Below, in pieces: positions 54,869 through 63,836 of a stretch of 64,000 nt of DNA (the stretch's first letter is position 1; every line of letters starts with the position of its first letter). Position numbers and translations under genes: made by a program. The stretch comes from Spirochaetales bacterium. Lineage in GTDB: Bacteria; Spirochaetota; Spirochaetia; SZUA-6; RPPD01. The notes beneath the pieces were generated by a model. That model was not told the DNA's origin. It saw only the letters and a program-made list of their open reading frames with translations, and searched no databases. Where the stretch lies: positions 42,730 to 106,729 of the forward strand of contig JAFGJO010000009.1 of NCBI GenBank assembly GCA_016929065.1, in the 5' to 3' direction.

Positions 54869-56104
54869 ATGCCTAATCCGCTGCAGCTTTCTCTGGTAAA
54901 TTTCAAAAAGGGCTCATATATAATTGTCGAAGGAAAACAGAATGCGGACCATTTTTATATTATCCGTTCCGGAAAAGTCAGAATTCACAAGGAACTGGAA
55001 ATTGTAGATGAAGAGGGAGCAAAGCTGCTCGGCCCCGGGGATTTTTTCGGTGTTATTTCCACAATGTCTTCCCATAATCATATTGAAACTGCAATGGCGC
55101 TCACCGATGTATTGCTTATATCGGTACATCGGGAACAGTATGGCCTGCTCATAGAAAAAAACACGCCGGTAGCAATGAAAATCATCATGAGTTTTTCGCA
55201 GAAAATGCGGTATCTGGATGAAGCGCTGACACGAATAACATTTAAAAATACGGCAACAGAAGATCCTGCCCATCTTTTTAATGTCGCAGAGTATTATGCA
55301 CGTCAGAATCAATACAATATTGCCTATTATGCCTATTACCGGTATATACAACATTGCCCGCGCGGTGAAAATATAAATCTTGCCAAGGAGCGGATGGCCA
55401 AAATACATCCCTATGCAAAGGCTGTTCATCTTGATCCCAATCCCGGCGATTTCAACCGGCAGTACCCGAAAGATACAATAATCTGCAGTGAAGCAGAGTC
55501 AGGGAAAGAGCTGTTCATAATCCAGAAAGGGTCTGTAAAGATCAGTAAAATTGTAGATGACAACGAGGTCATGCTCGCGCTTCTGAAAACAGGGGATATT
55601 TTTGGAGAAATGGCGCTTCTTGAAAACATGCCGCGTTCTGCAAGTGCAATCTGCCTTGAAGATGTCACAGTCCTTGTCGTCAACAAGGATAACTTCCAGC
55701 GTATGGTGGCGACCCAGGCACAATTAATCAGTAAGCTGACCACGTTGCTTTCCGAACGCCTGTGGTTTATTTATAAACAACTTGCCAATTCGCTGATAAC
55801 CGATCCACTCGGGAAAATGTATGATGCATTGTATCTTCAGCTTGAAAAAAACAGGATTCCGATAAATCAGGGTGAAAGCTTTACGTTTGATTTTGGGCCA
55901 AAGGAACTTATCACCATGGTCGGACTTCCGGTAAACCAGGGAAATGCAGTATCCCGTCAGCTGTTCGAGAATAAAAAGATGCGTGTGGTGAACGGAAAAA
56001 TAAATGTCATTGATGTGGAAGAAATCAGACGGCAGGCAGAGTACTTTAAAAAGATGGAAAAAATTGAACGTTCACGCAGACAAGGGTCAATTCAAAACAG
56101 ATAA
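54869..56104 (+). CDS. protein with two cyclic-nucleotide-binding domains
   Basis: A protein of about 411 residues. The first CNB domain (about 10-130; GSYIIVEGKQNADHFYII, GPGDFFGVIS) and the second (about 190-310; GDIFGEMALLENMPRSASA) flank a TPR-like helix pair (AEYYARQNQYNIAYYAYYRY). The C-terminal 100 residues resemble a CRP/FNR winged helix (GPKELITMVGLPVNQGNAVSRQL), though altered. The second domain keeps the FGEMALLENMPRSASA phosphate-binding cassette, the first is degenerate. ATG 54869 is chosen; ATG 54740 in frame is possible. It may be a cyclic-nucleotide-responsive regulator. Confidence 0.75.
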   Translation: MPNPLQLSLVNFKKGSYIIVEGKQNADHFYIIRSGKVRIHKELEIVDEEGAKLLGPGDFFGVISTMSSHNHIETAMALTDVLLISVHREQYGLLIEKNTPVAMKIIMSFSQKMRYLDEALTRITFKNTATEDPAHLFNVAEYYARQNQYNIAYYAYYRYIQHCPRGENINLAKERMAKIHPYAKAVHLDPNPGDFNRQYPKDTIICSEAESGKELFIIQKGSVKISKIVDDNEVMLALLKTGDIFGEMALLENMPRSASAICLEDVTVLVVNKDNFQRMVATQAQLISKLTTLLSERLWFIYKQLANSLITDPLGKMYDALYLQLEKNRIPINQGESFTFDFGPKELITMVGLPVNQGNAVSRQLFENKKMRVVNGKINVIDVEEIRRQAEYFKKMEKIERSRRQGSIQNR

Positions 56105-56189
56105 AACCCATTCCAGTTTACCCTGAATTGTATGTATCATTTATTCATTATTATTGAAATATAAATTTTCCGGGGGTACAATTCTCTTT

Positions 56190-59111
56190 ATGGAAAATAC
56201 ATATAAATTTCAGGGAACAGGGGCATTTCTCAAGTTAATGCTTTGGTTTGGTCTTATTGGTCTTTTGCCGGTCCTGCACTGTGCAGCAGATGACAAGGTT
56301 TATCTCCAGATTGACCCTGGCGGGCATACCAGTGAAATAACGGATATCGTGGTAACAAGCGATAAAAAATATGCTGTGACCGGAAGCCTGGATAAAACAA
56401 TCCGTGTCTGGGATCTTGACGGGAAAAAAGAAATCCGCAAACTCAGTGGAGATATCGGCTCGGCAAATATTGGAAAAGTGAATGCGATTGCACTCTCACC
56501 GGATGATACCTGTCTGGCAGCAGGGGGGGAATTGGGCGGGAAGGGAAGCGAAGCAGCAGGAAGTATTCGTATTTATGATTTTCAATCCGGAGAAATTATG
56601 CAGAGGTTACCGGTGTTAAAAACACCGGTAACCGATATCGCCTTTTCTTCTGACGGCAGATATCTTTGCGCATCTGATGAGGAGGGGACGATTGCCGTCT
56701 GGAAATTTGGCCGGAATTTTACTTTTTTCCATTCTTATAAAGTTCATGAAAAACGGGTTCACAGTATTGCCCTCTTTGACAACAATGGTGCCCCCAGTGT
56801 CGTTTCCGGGGGAGCCGATGGGGTAATCAATATTTATTCTCTTGCGGAGAACAAGATTGTCGGGACAAGAGATTATTCAGGTGATCCGGTGCAGTCGGTT
56901 TCCGTAAATGAAACCCGGAAATGGATTATTGTCGGAAGGGCGGGTGCAGCCAGAAATACGACAGCGACCGGGTATCTTTATGATTATTCCCTGAAACCGA
57001 TTGTATTTTTCAGGGTTGAAGGAGGGAATGAACCGAATACTATTGTCAGTTCACCGGACGGGAATTATATCCTGTGCAGTGGAAACAGTGAAAAAAACCG
57101 GGTGAGCCTGAATCAATACGCAGAGAAAAAGGGGGAGTACATCAGGGTCAATGCGGTCATGCAATTCCCGGAACTTGAGGGAGATATCGGGGCATGTGTG
57201 TTTGTAGATAATACAAAAGCGATACTTGCCGGCGGCCGCACGAATGAGATTTATATTTGGGATATAAAACGGGGACGGGAAGAGAAGATTTCTTCCGGCT
57301 CACCGGAAATTCGTGCACTCGGTATAAAAGAAAATCGTGTGTTTATCAGTTATCAAAAACCGATTGGAAAAACCAGGTATTCTGCAGCTTTTCAACTTGA
57401 TAATTTTACCCTTTCAAATGATGCAGCGTTATTCCCTGTGGATGAAATTCAGGGCATTTCTCATTCGTTTAATGAATATTCAGTGTATATGAATTCATTG
57501 AAAAAAAATAAAAATACGTATGCAGAGGTTGATCTTCCGTATGACTATAATGACTTGTATCCAAAAGGTTTTACAAACAAGGGTGATCTGGTTTTCGGAG
57601 GTCCGGACGGCCAACTTGGTGTATACAACAAATACGGAAAGAAATATGCTGATCTGCTTGGTCATACCGGAACAATATATTCCCTTGCGATGAATAATAA
57701 TGTGCTCATTTCTGGCGGTGAAGACAGAATGATCAATTTCTGGAACCTGAATGAGCTCGAGAATGGAACAGAAGCTCTTTCTCCCTATCTTTCACTGTTC
57801 CTTTCCCCGGAGGGGGAATGGGTTGTATGGAGCAAGAACGGCTATTATATATCGAGTGTGAATGGCGATTCGCTGATATATTACCATATCAACCGGGGGA
57901 TTGATAAAAAAGCCGATCATTATGATTTTGAACAATTCTATAAAACGTATTATCGCCCTGATATTATCGAAAAAATAATCAAAGGACAGAGCGTGGAAAA
58001 AGGTCTTGAATCAGTTTCTTCATTGGCACCAAACTTTTCAAGTGATACAACTCTGCCTCCGGAAATTGTCTTTTCCGATATTTCATCACGATCCATCCAG
58101 ACACCGAAAAATGAAATTACCATACATTATCAGGTGAGAGCAAATTCACAAACCCCGGTTGATTCTGTCACCATTCTGGTTAATGGAAGAAAATTCACCA
58201 CCAATGAGATGACTGGACCGTCGTTGAAAACAATTAATGCGACCGTGCAGATTCCGCTGGACCGGCAGACAACGATAGTGACCATATCCGCAAAAAATAA
58301 ATTTGCTGTTTCAAAACCTTCTCAACTGGTTATCTTCAGGAACAGCGATATACAGGAAGAAAAACTCCCGAAACTTCACATTTTGTCTGTAGGAATTTCA
58401 AGTTATAAAAATGCATCACTGAATCTCACCTTTGCAGACAAGGATGCAGAATCCATGTCGATGCTTTTTGAAAATCAGAAAGGGAAATTATATTCGGAAG
58501 TTGAAAGAAAAGTACTGACCAATACCCATGCCACAAAAAAAGCTATTTTGAAAGAATTGTCGGTGATTTCCCGTAAAGCATCAAAAGATGACAGTGTAAT
58601 TTTATTCCTTGCCGGCCATGGGGTGAATGATTCTGCTGGTAATTATTATTTTCTTTCCTGGGATGCAGATCCGGCCAGGCTGGCTGCCACAGCAATTCCC
58701 TGGAGTGATTTTAAAAATGAGCTTCTTGGCTTGTCTGCCCGTGTTTTGTTTATTGTGGATACTTGTCATTCGGGTAATGTATGGGGAACGTCAAGCATGA
58801 GTAAAAACGCGCTGGTGGGAGCGGTAAAATCGATTTCTTCGGAAGGCAGCGGGACCATTATCATGACGGGAGCCACAACAGATGATTCATCATTTGAAAA
58901 TGCCGAGTGGGGGCATGGCGCGTTCACCTTCTCAATGCTCGAGGCAATCGGGGACAAAAAAGCCGATTTTGATAATGATGATACGATCACACTCAAGGAA
59001 TTTGATTTGTATATTTCGATGCGTGTAAAAAATATGACAAAAGGTTCGCAACGGCCGACGACCATTATTCCGCAATCCATTCCTGATTATCCCATTGCCC
59101 GGATGAAATAA
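56190..59111 (+). CDS. exported WD40-caspase (peptidase C14) protein
   Basis: A 973-residue protein with an N-terminal hydrophobic signal (about 14-33), WD40 propeller repeats (about 35-570; GGHTSEITDIV, SLDKTIRVWDL), an Ig-like linker (about 625-705) and a C-terminal caspase-like domain (about 725-960). His810 in LAGHG and Cys859 in DTCHSG form the dyad. The DFDNDDTITLKEFDLYI segment resembles a calcium loop inside the caspase region. An exported bacterial caspase-like protease whose activity could be controlled by WD40 partners. The start at 56190 is favoured by the signal; the frame runs to 56154. Confidence 0.85.
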   Translation: MENTYKFQGTGAFLKLMLWFGLIGLLPVLHCAADDKVYLQIDPGGHTSEITDIVVTSDKKYAVTGSLDKTIRVWDLDGKKEIRKLSGDIGSANIGKVNAIALSPDDTCLAAGGELGGKGSEAAGSIRIYDFQSGEIMQRLPVLKTPVTDIAFSSDGRYLCASDEEGTIAVWKFGRNFTFFHSYKVHEKRVHSIALFDNNGAPSVVSGGADGVINIYSLAENKIVGTRDYSGDPVQSVSVNETRKWIIVGRAGAARNTTATGYLYDYSLKPIVFFRVEGGNEPNTIVSSPDGNYILCSGNSEKNRVSLNQYAEKKGEYIRVNAVMQFPELEGDIGACVFVDNTKAILAGGRTNEIYIWDIKRGREEKISSGSPEIRALGIKENRVFISYQKPIGKTRYSAAFQLDNFTLSNDAALFPVDEIQGISHSFNEYSVYMNSLKKNKNTYAEVDLPYDYNDLYPKGFTNKGDLVFGGPDGQLGVYNKYGKKYADLLGHTGTIYSLAMNNNVLISGGEDRMINFWNLNELENGTEALSPYLSLFLSPEGEWVVWSKNGYYISSVNGDSLIYYHINRGIDKKADHYDFEQFYKTYYRPDIIEKIIKGQSVEKGLESVSSLAPNFSSDTTLPPEIVFSDISSRSIQTPKNEITIHYQVRANSQTPVDSVTILVNGRKFTTNEMTGPSLKTINATVQIPLDRQTTIVTISAKNKFAVSKPSQLVIFRNSDIQEEKLPKLHILSVGISSYKNASLNLTFADKDAESMSMLFENQKGKLYSEVERKVLTNTHATKKAILKELSVISRKASKDDSVILFLAGHGVNDSAGNYYFLSWDADPARLAATAIPWSDFKNELLGLSARVLFIVDTCHSGNVWGTSSMSKNALVGAVKSISSEGSGTIIMTGATTDDSSFENAEWGHGAFTFSMLEAIGDKKADFDNDDTITLKEFDLYISMRVKNMTKGSQRPTTIIPQSIPDYPIARMK

Positions 59112-59262
59112 CCCCATTTTTCTGATATCAAGCAGAGCATTTTATTTTTATCTCCCCCATGGATGAAATTCCCTTTTATTGAATATTTTGTAATCTTGAA
59201 AAAAAGGGATGAAAAAAAGGTTTGACTGTGCTATAGTTTGTTAAAAATAAAAGGGTTGTGCT

Positions 59263-60573
59263 ATGAGTGTTATTGGTGTAATTAATTCTGATCCGACATT
59301 AAACAATATTATCCAAAAAGCGTTGGCTGCTGACAGTCTGAAACAGGATCTTCTTACCTATCATGAAGATACAGAAGAAATACTTGAATATATGAATTAT
59401 GACATCCCGGAGATTGTGATCATCAATTTTTCAGATGACCATATCAATGCAGAACGAATTATCGAGGAAATTGTTTCAGACAACTGGCTGCACCATTTTG
59501 GAATCATTGGTCTGTTTGACAAGAAAAAACACAGCGAAAAACAGCTTTCGGAAAAACTGCGGCGTACAAATTTACTGAATCTGTTTGATTATGGCAAAAT
59601 ACATGCAAATTTGCTGAAAACCGTGAATATAATCAAGTCGAATTCACAGGTGATATTTCAGCGGGAGATTTCGGATACACTTACCGAGAAAAGATCTGGT
59701 TCATTCGAAATTGACAATGATCTGCATTCTGTCCCCAGTTATGTAAATCTTCTTGCGATTGCCCTGTACAATAAAGGGTATGTGGACGAGGAAATGAAAA
59801 TAAACCTCAACGTCGCGCTCTCGGAATTACTGATCAATGCGATTGAGCATGGGAATTGTAAAATCACCTATGAAGAAAAACAGCAGCATATTAAAAAAGG
59901 CGGGACAATTCAGGAACTCGTCGAGGAAAAGTGCAAGAATCCGGCAATCAATGCAAAACGGGTGATTCTTGAATATGATATCAAGGCAGGTGAATCAATA
60001 TTTAAGGTAAAAGATGAGGGTGATGGATTCAACGTGCTGAAATACCACGAATGGATACAAAAAAAGAATCCGTTTTCACTGCATGGCCGCGGGATTCTGA
60101 TGGCACGGAGTCTGAGTGCCAAACTGACCTATAACAACAAGGGAAATATCGCCACGCTGCATGTCGAGCACAAAGAAGTTCCGTCCCAGGCACCAAGAGG
60201 GTTTTCTCATGAAGAACCAGTCAATCTCTCAAAGGGTGAAATCGTATTCCGGGAAGGTGAAGAAAGTACCTATATTTTTTATGTGCTCAGCGGCCGATTC
60301 AGTGTCTTTCATAAAAGTAAAAAAATCGGGTATATCACGCCGGCTGATATCTTTCTTGGCGAGATGTCATTTTTACTGAATAACCGGAGAAGCGCAACGG
60401 TTCGGGCTGAAAGAGAAGGACAGCTCATCAAAGTATCAAAACGCTCGTTTATTTCTGTTATTAAAAAATATCCTCATTATGGAGTCTTTTTATCACGGCT
60501 GATTGCCAAGAAGCTGGCACGGACAAATACTCAGACTGCCCAGATAATGATCAAGCTCGCAGAAATTTCATAA
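59263..60573 (+). CDS. pseudo-receiver/RsbW-like ATPase/CNB protein
   Basis: A 436-residue soluble protein. The N-terminal domain (about 1-125) has a receiver-like fold, but Asn55 stands where the phosphoacceptor Asp should be (IVIINFSDD). An ATPase domain of the RsbW/SpoIIAB anti-sigma type follows (about 150-300; SELLINAIEHGN, KDEGDGF, HGRGILMARSL). A cyclic-nucleotide-binding domain ends it (about 310-430; GEIVFREGEESTYIFYVLSG, FLGEMSFLLNNRRSATVRA). It could be a nucleotide-tuned partner switch, or kinase of an anti-anti-sigma factor. An AAGGG site precedes the ATG. Confidence 0.8.
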   Translation: MSVIGVINSDPTLNNIIQKALAADSLKQDLLTYHEDTEEILEYMNYDIPEIVIINFSDDHINAERIIEEIVSDNWLHHFGIIGLFDKKKHSEKQLSEKLRRTNLLNLFDYGKIHANLLKTVNIIKSNSQVIFQREISDTLTEKRSGSFEIDNDLHSVPSYVNLLAIALYNKGYVDEEMKINLNVALSELLINAIEHGNCKITYEEKQQHIKKGGTIQELVEEKCKNPAINAKRVILEYDIKAGESIFKVKDEGDGFNVLKYHEWIQKKNPFSLHGRGILMARSLSAKLTYNNKGNIATLHVEHKEVPSQAPRGFSHEEPVNLSKGEIVFREGEESTYIFYVLSGRFSVFHKSKKIGYITPADIFLGEMSFLLNNRRSATVRAEREGQLIKVSKRSFISVIKKYPHYGVFLSRLIAKKLARTNTQTAQIMIKLAEIS

Positions 60574-60688
60574 TTTGTTTTAGTGTAATAATCAATTATC
60601 CATCCCGGTCGTAATAAATTAATTATATATTAAAATGATTATATATCTGCAATATAGATAATAATCAAAATGGAAGTAATTAATAAAT

Positions 60689-60717
60689 TTGATTTTCTTT
60701 GTTTATATGGTTATATT
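60689..60717 (+). promoter_or_regulatory. sigma-70-like promoter for the REC-PAS-HD-GYP gene
   Basis: TTGATT (60689-60694), 17-base spacer, TATATT (60712-60717), inside a strongly AT-rich gap (about 60590-60735) and about 80 bases before the ATG at 60799. Confidence 0.45.
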
Positions 60718-60798
60718 TATTGAATATGACTCTTGCGTTTAAAGCGGTTTGTATTGGTGTGGCTGAATGCATTGGTAGATGCTAAAAGGAGGGGGGGA

Positions 60799-62382
60799 AT
60801 GGCACTCACGAAAGAAAAATTAAAACGAGTGCGTATTTTAATTGTAGATGATGAAAAGAGTGTACTGGAATTATATCTTCATATTCTCAAACCCGACATT
60901 GTAACTTCAACAATAAATTTAAAAGCGATAGATAAACCTCAAAAACATAAATCAGACAAAACACTGACGGATATTATGTTTTGTCAGCAGGGCAGGGAAG
61001 CCATAGAAGCGGTCAGGAAATCTGATAATGATCCGTTCTCAATTGTATTTCTTGATGTGCATTTATCTTCATCCGCATTAAACGGAATTCAAATTGCTGA
61101 AAAGATTCGTGAATTTGACAGGAACATACAGATTGTATTGATTACCGGAGACTCGACGCTTGACATGACGGCCATATCAGACAAAATCAGGCCAAGTGAC
61201 AAGCTGTTTTATCTCAATAAACCCTTCAAGCCGATAGAGATTCGGCAGTTTGTTGACTCACTGACTGCGAAATGGATTTCTGAAAAGCAGTTATCAGAAA
61301 TGAAATTGAATCTGGAAAATCTTGTTGAAGAACGAACCTCTGAACTTACGGATATAAATAAAAAGCTGATCCGTGAAGTTGATCAGCGGCAAAAAATCGA
61401 ACATTCCCTCCGTACAAGTGAAGAAAATTTCAAGCAGATGATCATCCAGAATGCAGATGGAATTGTTATTGTTGACAATAGTGGATATATCCAGTTTGTG
61501 AATCCGGCGGCAGAAAAGCTTTTCAGCCAATCAGCGGAAAAAATGGTTGGGACAAACTTCGGGTATAATATTGAAAATATCCACCAGAAAGAAATTGAGA
61601 TTGAATCCCTGCATAATGGGCCGACATTCTGTGAACTTCATATTGCAGATATAGACTGGTTGGGAAATAACGCGAGAATGGCGTCGCTGCGGGATGTTAC
61701 CGGCAGAAAAGTCCTTGAAGAAAAGATCAAACAGGGATTTGAAAAGCTGCAGATAATGATGAAAGGGACAATTCAGGTTATTGCCCGCCTTTTGGAAACA
61801 AAAGATCCGTACACAGCAGGGCATCAAAAGCGTGTCTCTGAATTGGCACTTGCGCTTGCGGAAGATCTTCATGTAGATGAGAATGAGCGTGATGCCCTGT
61901 TTATGGCAGCTTTGATACATGATATTGGTAAAATTTCCATCCCTTCCGAGATTCTTTCAAAGCCGGGAAAATTGAATGAAATTGAATATGATCTCATTAA
62001 AACTCATTCTCAAATAGGGTTTGAAATTCTCAAGGAAATTGATTTTCCATGGCCGGTTGCGGATATTGTACGGCAGCACCATGAGAAACTTGACGGGACC
62101 GGCTATCCGCAGGGAATCAAGAGCAGCGAGATATTGCATCCATCCAAAATTCTGGCAGTTGCAGATGTTGTTGAAGCCATTTCATCACACCGTCCCTACA
62201 GAGCTGCACTGGGAGTTGATGTGGGGCTTGAACACATTCTTGAAAACAGTGGAATTCTGTATGACGAGGAAGTCGTCAATACCTGTGTGACATTGTTTCG
62301 TGAAAAAAACTTTGAGTTTAAAACAACGGTTTGGAAGGCCATGGAATATTCGGATCCGCGCCATACCGAAGCAAGAGCGTGA
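60799..62382 (+). CDS. REC-PAS-HD-GYP response regulator phosphodiesterase
   Basis: A 527-residue protein: receiver (about 10-155; phosphoacceptor Asp86 in VFLDVHL; an insertion of about 20 residues around 45-60), a coiled coil (about 160-205), PAS (about 210-310) and HD-GYP (about 325-510). The catalytic His374-Asp375 (LIHDIGKIS) and HHEKLDGTGYP (427-437) are intact, so cyclic-di-GMP hydrolysis is likely. The ATG at 60799 has an AAAGGAGGGG site; the frame runs back to 60733. Its last 65 bases overlap the convergent ankyrin gene. Confidence 0.9.
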   Translation: MALTKEKLKRVRILIVDDEKSVLELYLHILKPDIVTSTINLKAIDKPQKHKSDKTLTDIMFCQQGREAIEAVRKSDNDPFSIVFLDVHLSSSALNGIQIAEKIREFDRNIQIVLITGDSTLDMTAISDKIRPSDKLFYLNKPFKPIEIRQFVDSLTAKWISEKQLSEMKLNLENLVEERTSELTDINKKLIREVDQRQKIEHSLRTSEENFKQMIIQNADGIVIVDNSGYIQFVNPAAEKLFSQSAEKMVGTNFGYNIENIHQKEIEIESLHNGPTFCELHIADIDWLGNNARMASLRDVTGRKVLEEKIKQGFEKLQIMMKGTIQVIARLLETKDPYTAGHQKRVSELALALAEDLHVDENERDALFMAALIHDIGKISIPSEILSKPGKLNEIEYDLIKTHSQIGFEILKEIDFPWPVADIVRQHHEKLDGTGYPQGIKSSEILHPSKILAVADVVEAISSHRPYRAALGVDVGLEHILENSGILYDEEVVNTCVTLFREKNFEFKTTVWKAMEYSDPRHTEARA

Positions 62383-63055
62383 CAATTTCAAGCCGGCCGT
62401 TGTCCGCGGCAAGATGCAGGGGCGTGAATCCGTATTTGTCTTTCTCGTTTATATAAAGATTCTTTTTCAGAACAAACTCGAGAATGTTACCATATCCGTT
62501 TTGAGCGGCCCAATGCAGTAATGTCTGGTTTTTTTCGTTTTTTATGGTGTATGAGGCGCCCGCTTGCAGAAGCATATACACAATATCTGCATGACCGTGG
62601 ATGAATGCATAATATATTGCTTCATTTCCGGAATTGTCTTTTTGTGTAATGTTTATTTGTTTTGAGAAGAGAAGTTTCACCATTTCCATGTTTTTATTTA
62701 TACATGCCTGATGAAGCAAAGTCAGGCCATTTGGCTCTGTTATGGAGATATCCGCACCCTTATTGATCAAAAGTTCGGCAATCTGGGTGAAATTTCCTTC
62801 CACCGCGATATACAGCGGTGTTTGGCCAGCCTTGTTTTTTTTATTTAAATCCATTGAATTGTTTTCCAGCAGATATTCCACTGTTTTTCTATGGCCATTG
62901 TAACATGCCCAATGAAGGAGTGTTGAACCGGGAGTTGTGGGGGAGCATGCAGTAAAAAAGAACAAAAAGAGCAGTAATCCGATACAGCACCAATGACTCG
63001 GGAAATTCTTTTTCAACTCAAGTACGGGAACCATGGTTTTAGTTGTATTGTTCAT
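62318..63055 (-). CDS. ankyrin-repeat lipoprotein
   Basis: A 245-residue lipoprotein (signal then lipobox FTACS) with about five to six ankyrin repeats (STLLHWACYNGHRKTVEYLL, TPLYIAVEGNFTQIAELLINKG, YGFTPLHLAADNGRLEIVTLLL). Ankyrin repeats bind proteins; here they face the periplasm or cell exterior. The chosen ATG 63055 lies 17 bases inside the end of the upstream PH-domain gene, suggesting coupled translation. The last 65 bases overlap the convergent HD-GYP gene. Confidence 0.85.
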   Translation of the reverse strand: MNNTTKTMVPVLELKKNFPSHWCCIGLLLFLFFFTACSPTTPGSTLLHWACYNGHRKTVEYLLENNSMDLNKKNKAGQTPLYIAVEGNFTQIAELLINKGADISITEPNGLTLLHQACINKNMEMVKLLFSKQINITQKDNSGNEAIYYAFIHGHADIVYMLLQAGASYTIKNEKNQTLLHWAAQNGYGNILEFVLKKNLYINEKDKYGFTPLHLAADNGRLEIVTLLLRYGADPNIPWPSKPLF

Positions 63056-63836
63056 CGTTATTGTCCAACTCCTGTAATACTGCAGATGAAGCCTTTTTTG
63101 TGTTTGCCTGTTTTGAGCGGGCATATGACAATTTTCGTACAAGATGCGAAGCGTACTTGAGCGAACGGATGGTGACGATTTCTCCTGCCCTGTTTTTTAT
63201 TAATATGGTCCCGACCCCAAAAAGTCTGTACAAGAGATTTTGTTTCAGCACCAGATAATCGATGTCGGTTAATTTGAAAATGAAGAGTTCTTTTTTTACC
63301 AGAAAATTCCGTATATAAAAGAGTGTATTGTGGCGAAGCGTCAATACAGCGGAAGAAAACAGGGATTGTATCTGGTAATATGCGAAATACACACCGTAAT
63401 AACCAATAATAAATACAAGAATACCCTGCGCGATCAAATCAAAAAAAGACCGCTGCGGATATTGAAAATTGTAGATGTCCTGAAGTCTGAAAAAAGAGAA
63501 CCCCTGGTCGAGCCACCCGGAAAGCACCGGGTACTGGGTATACAATAAATATGAAACACCGGTGAGGAGGGCTATCTTGAGGATGACAAAATGAAGGGGC
63601 TGCCAGGCAATGAGCATGCCTTTTGAATTGATCCCGGTGGTTTTTTGGATATAAAAACGGATAAAGCGTTCCCTTAAGAATCCGTAGAAATTGGCACGCT
63701 GGATCCTTTTTTTCAGTTCTTTAAAGCTGATTAATTTGACGTCACGGGGGAGCAATCGAATTTTTTTCAATAAGGAGAGAAAGGGGTTTGGTTTTTTATC
63801 CGGCTGTCGAGGGGGTTCTGCTGTTACTGTCTCCAT
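63039..63836 (-). CDS. membrane protein with bacterial PH-like domain
   Basis: A 265-residue protein with two main hydrophobic segments (about 80-100 and 130-160) and a C-terminal beta-rich domain of the bacterial PH (bPH2/YdbT) kind: NTLFYIRNFLVKKELFIFKL, then DIDYLVLKQNLLYRLFGVG and IVTIRSLKYASHLVRKL. The N-terminal 70 residues are basic and cytoplasmic. The start at 63836 (METVTAEPP) has an AAGGA site; the frame extends to 63926. It is upstream of and coupled to the ankyrin lipoprotein. Function unknown. Confidence 0.65.
   Translation of the reverse strand: METVTAEPPRQPDKKPNPFLSLLKKIRLLPRDVKLISFKELKKRIQRANFYGFLRERFIRFYIQKTTGINSKGMLIAWQPLHFVILKIALLTGVSYLLYTQYPVLSGWLDQGFSFFRLQDIYNFQYPQRSFFDLIAQGILVFIIGYYGVYFAYYQIQSLFSSAVLTLRHNTLFYIRNFLVKKELFIFKLTDIDYLVLKQNLLYRLFGVGTILIKNRAGEIVTIRSLKYASHLVRKLSYARSKQANTKKASSAVLQELDNNDEQYN

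Noticed and set aside
56190..59111. Assigning the WD40-caspase to an antiphage defence system
   Set aside because: It has an export signal and no defence neighbours (no cyclase, CRISPR, Argonaute or restriction gene).
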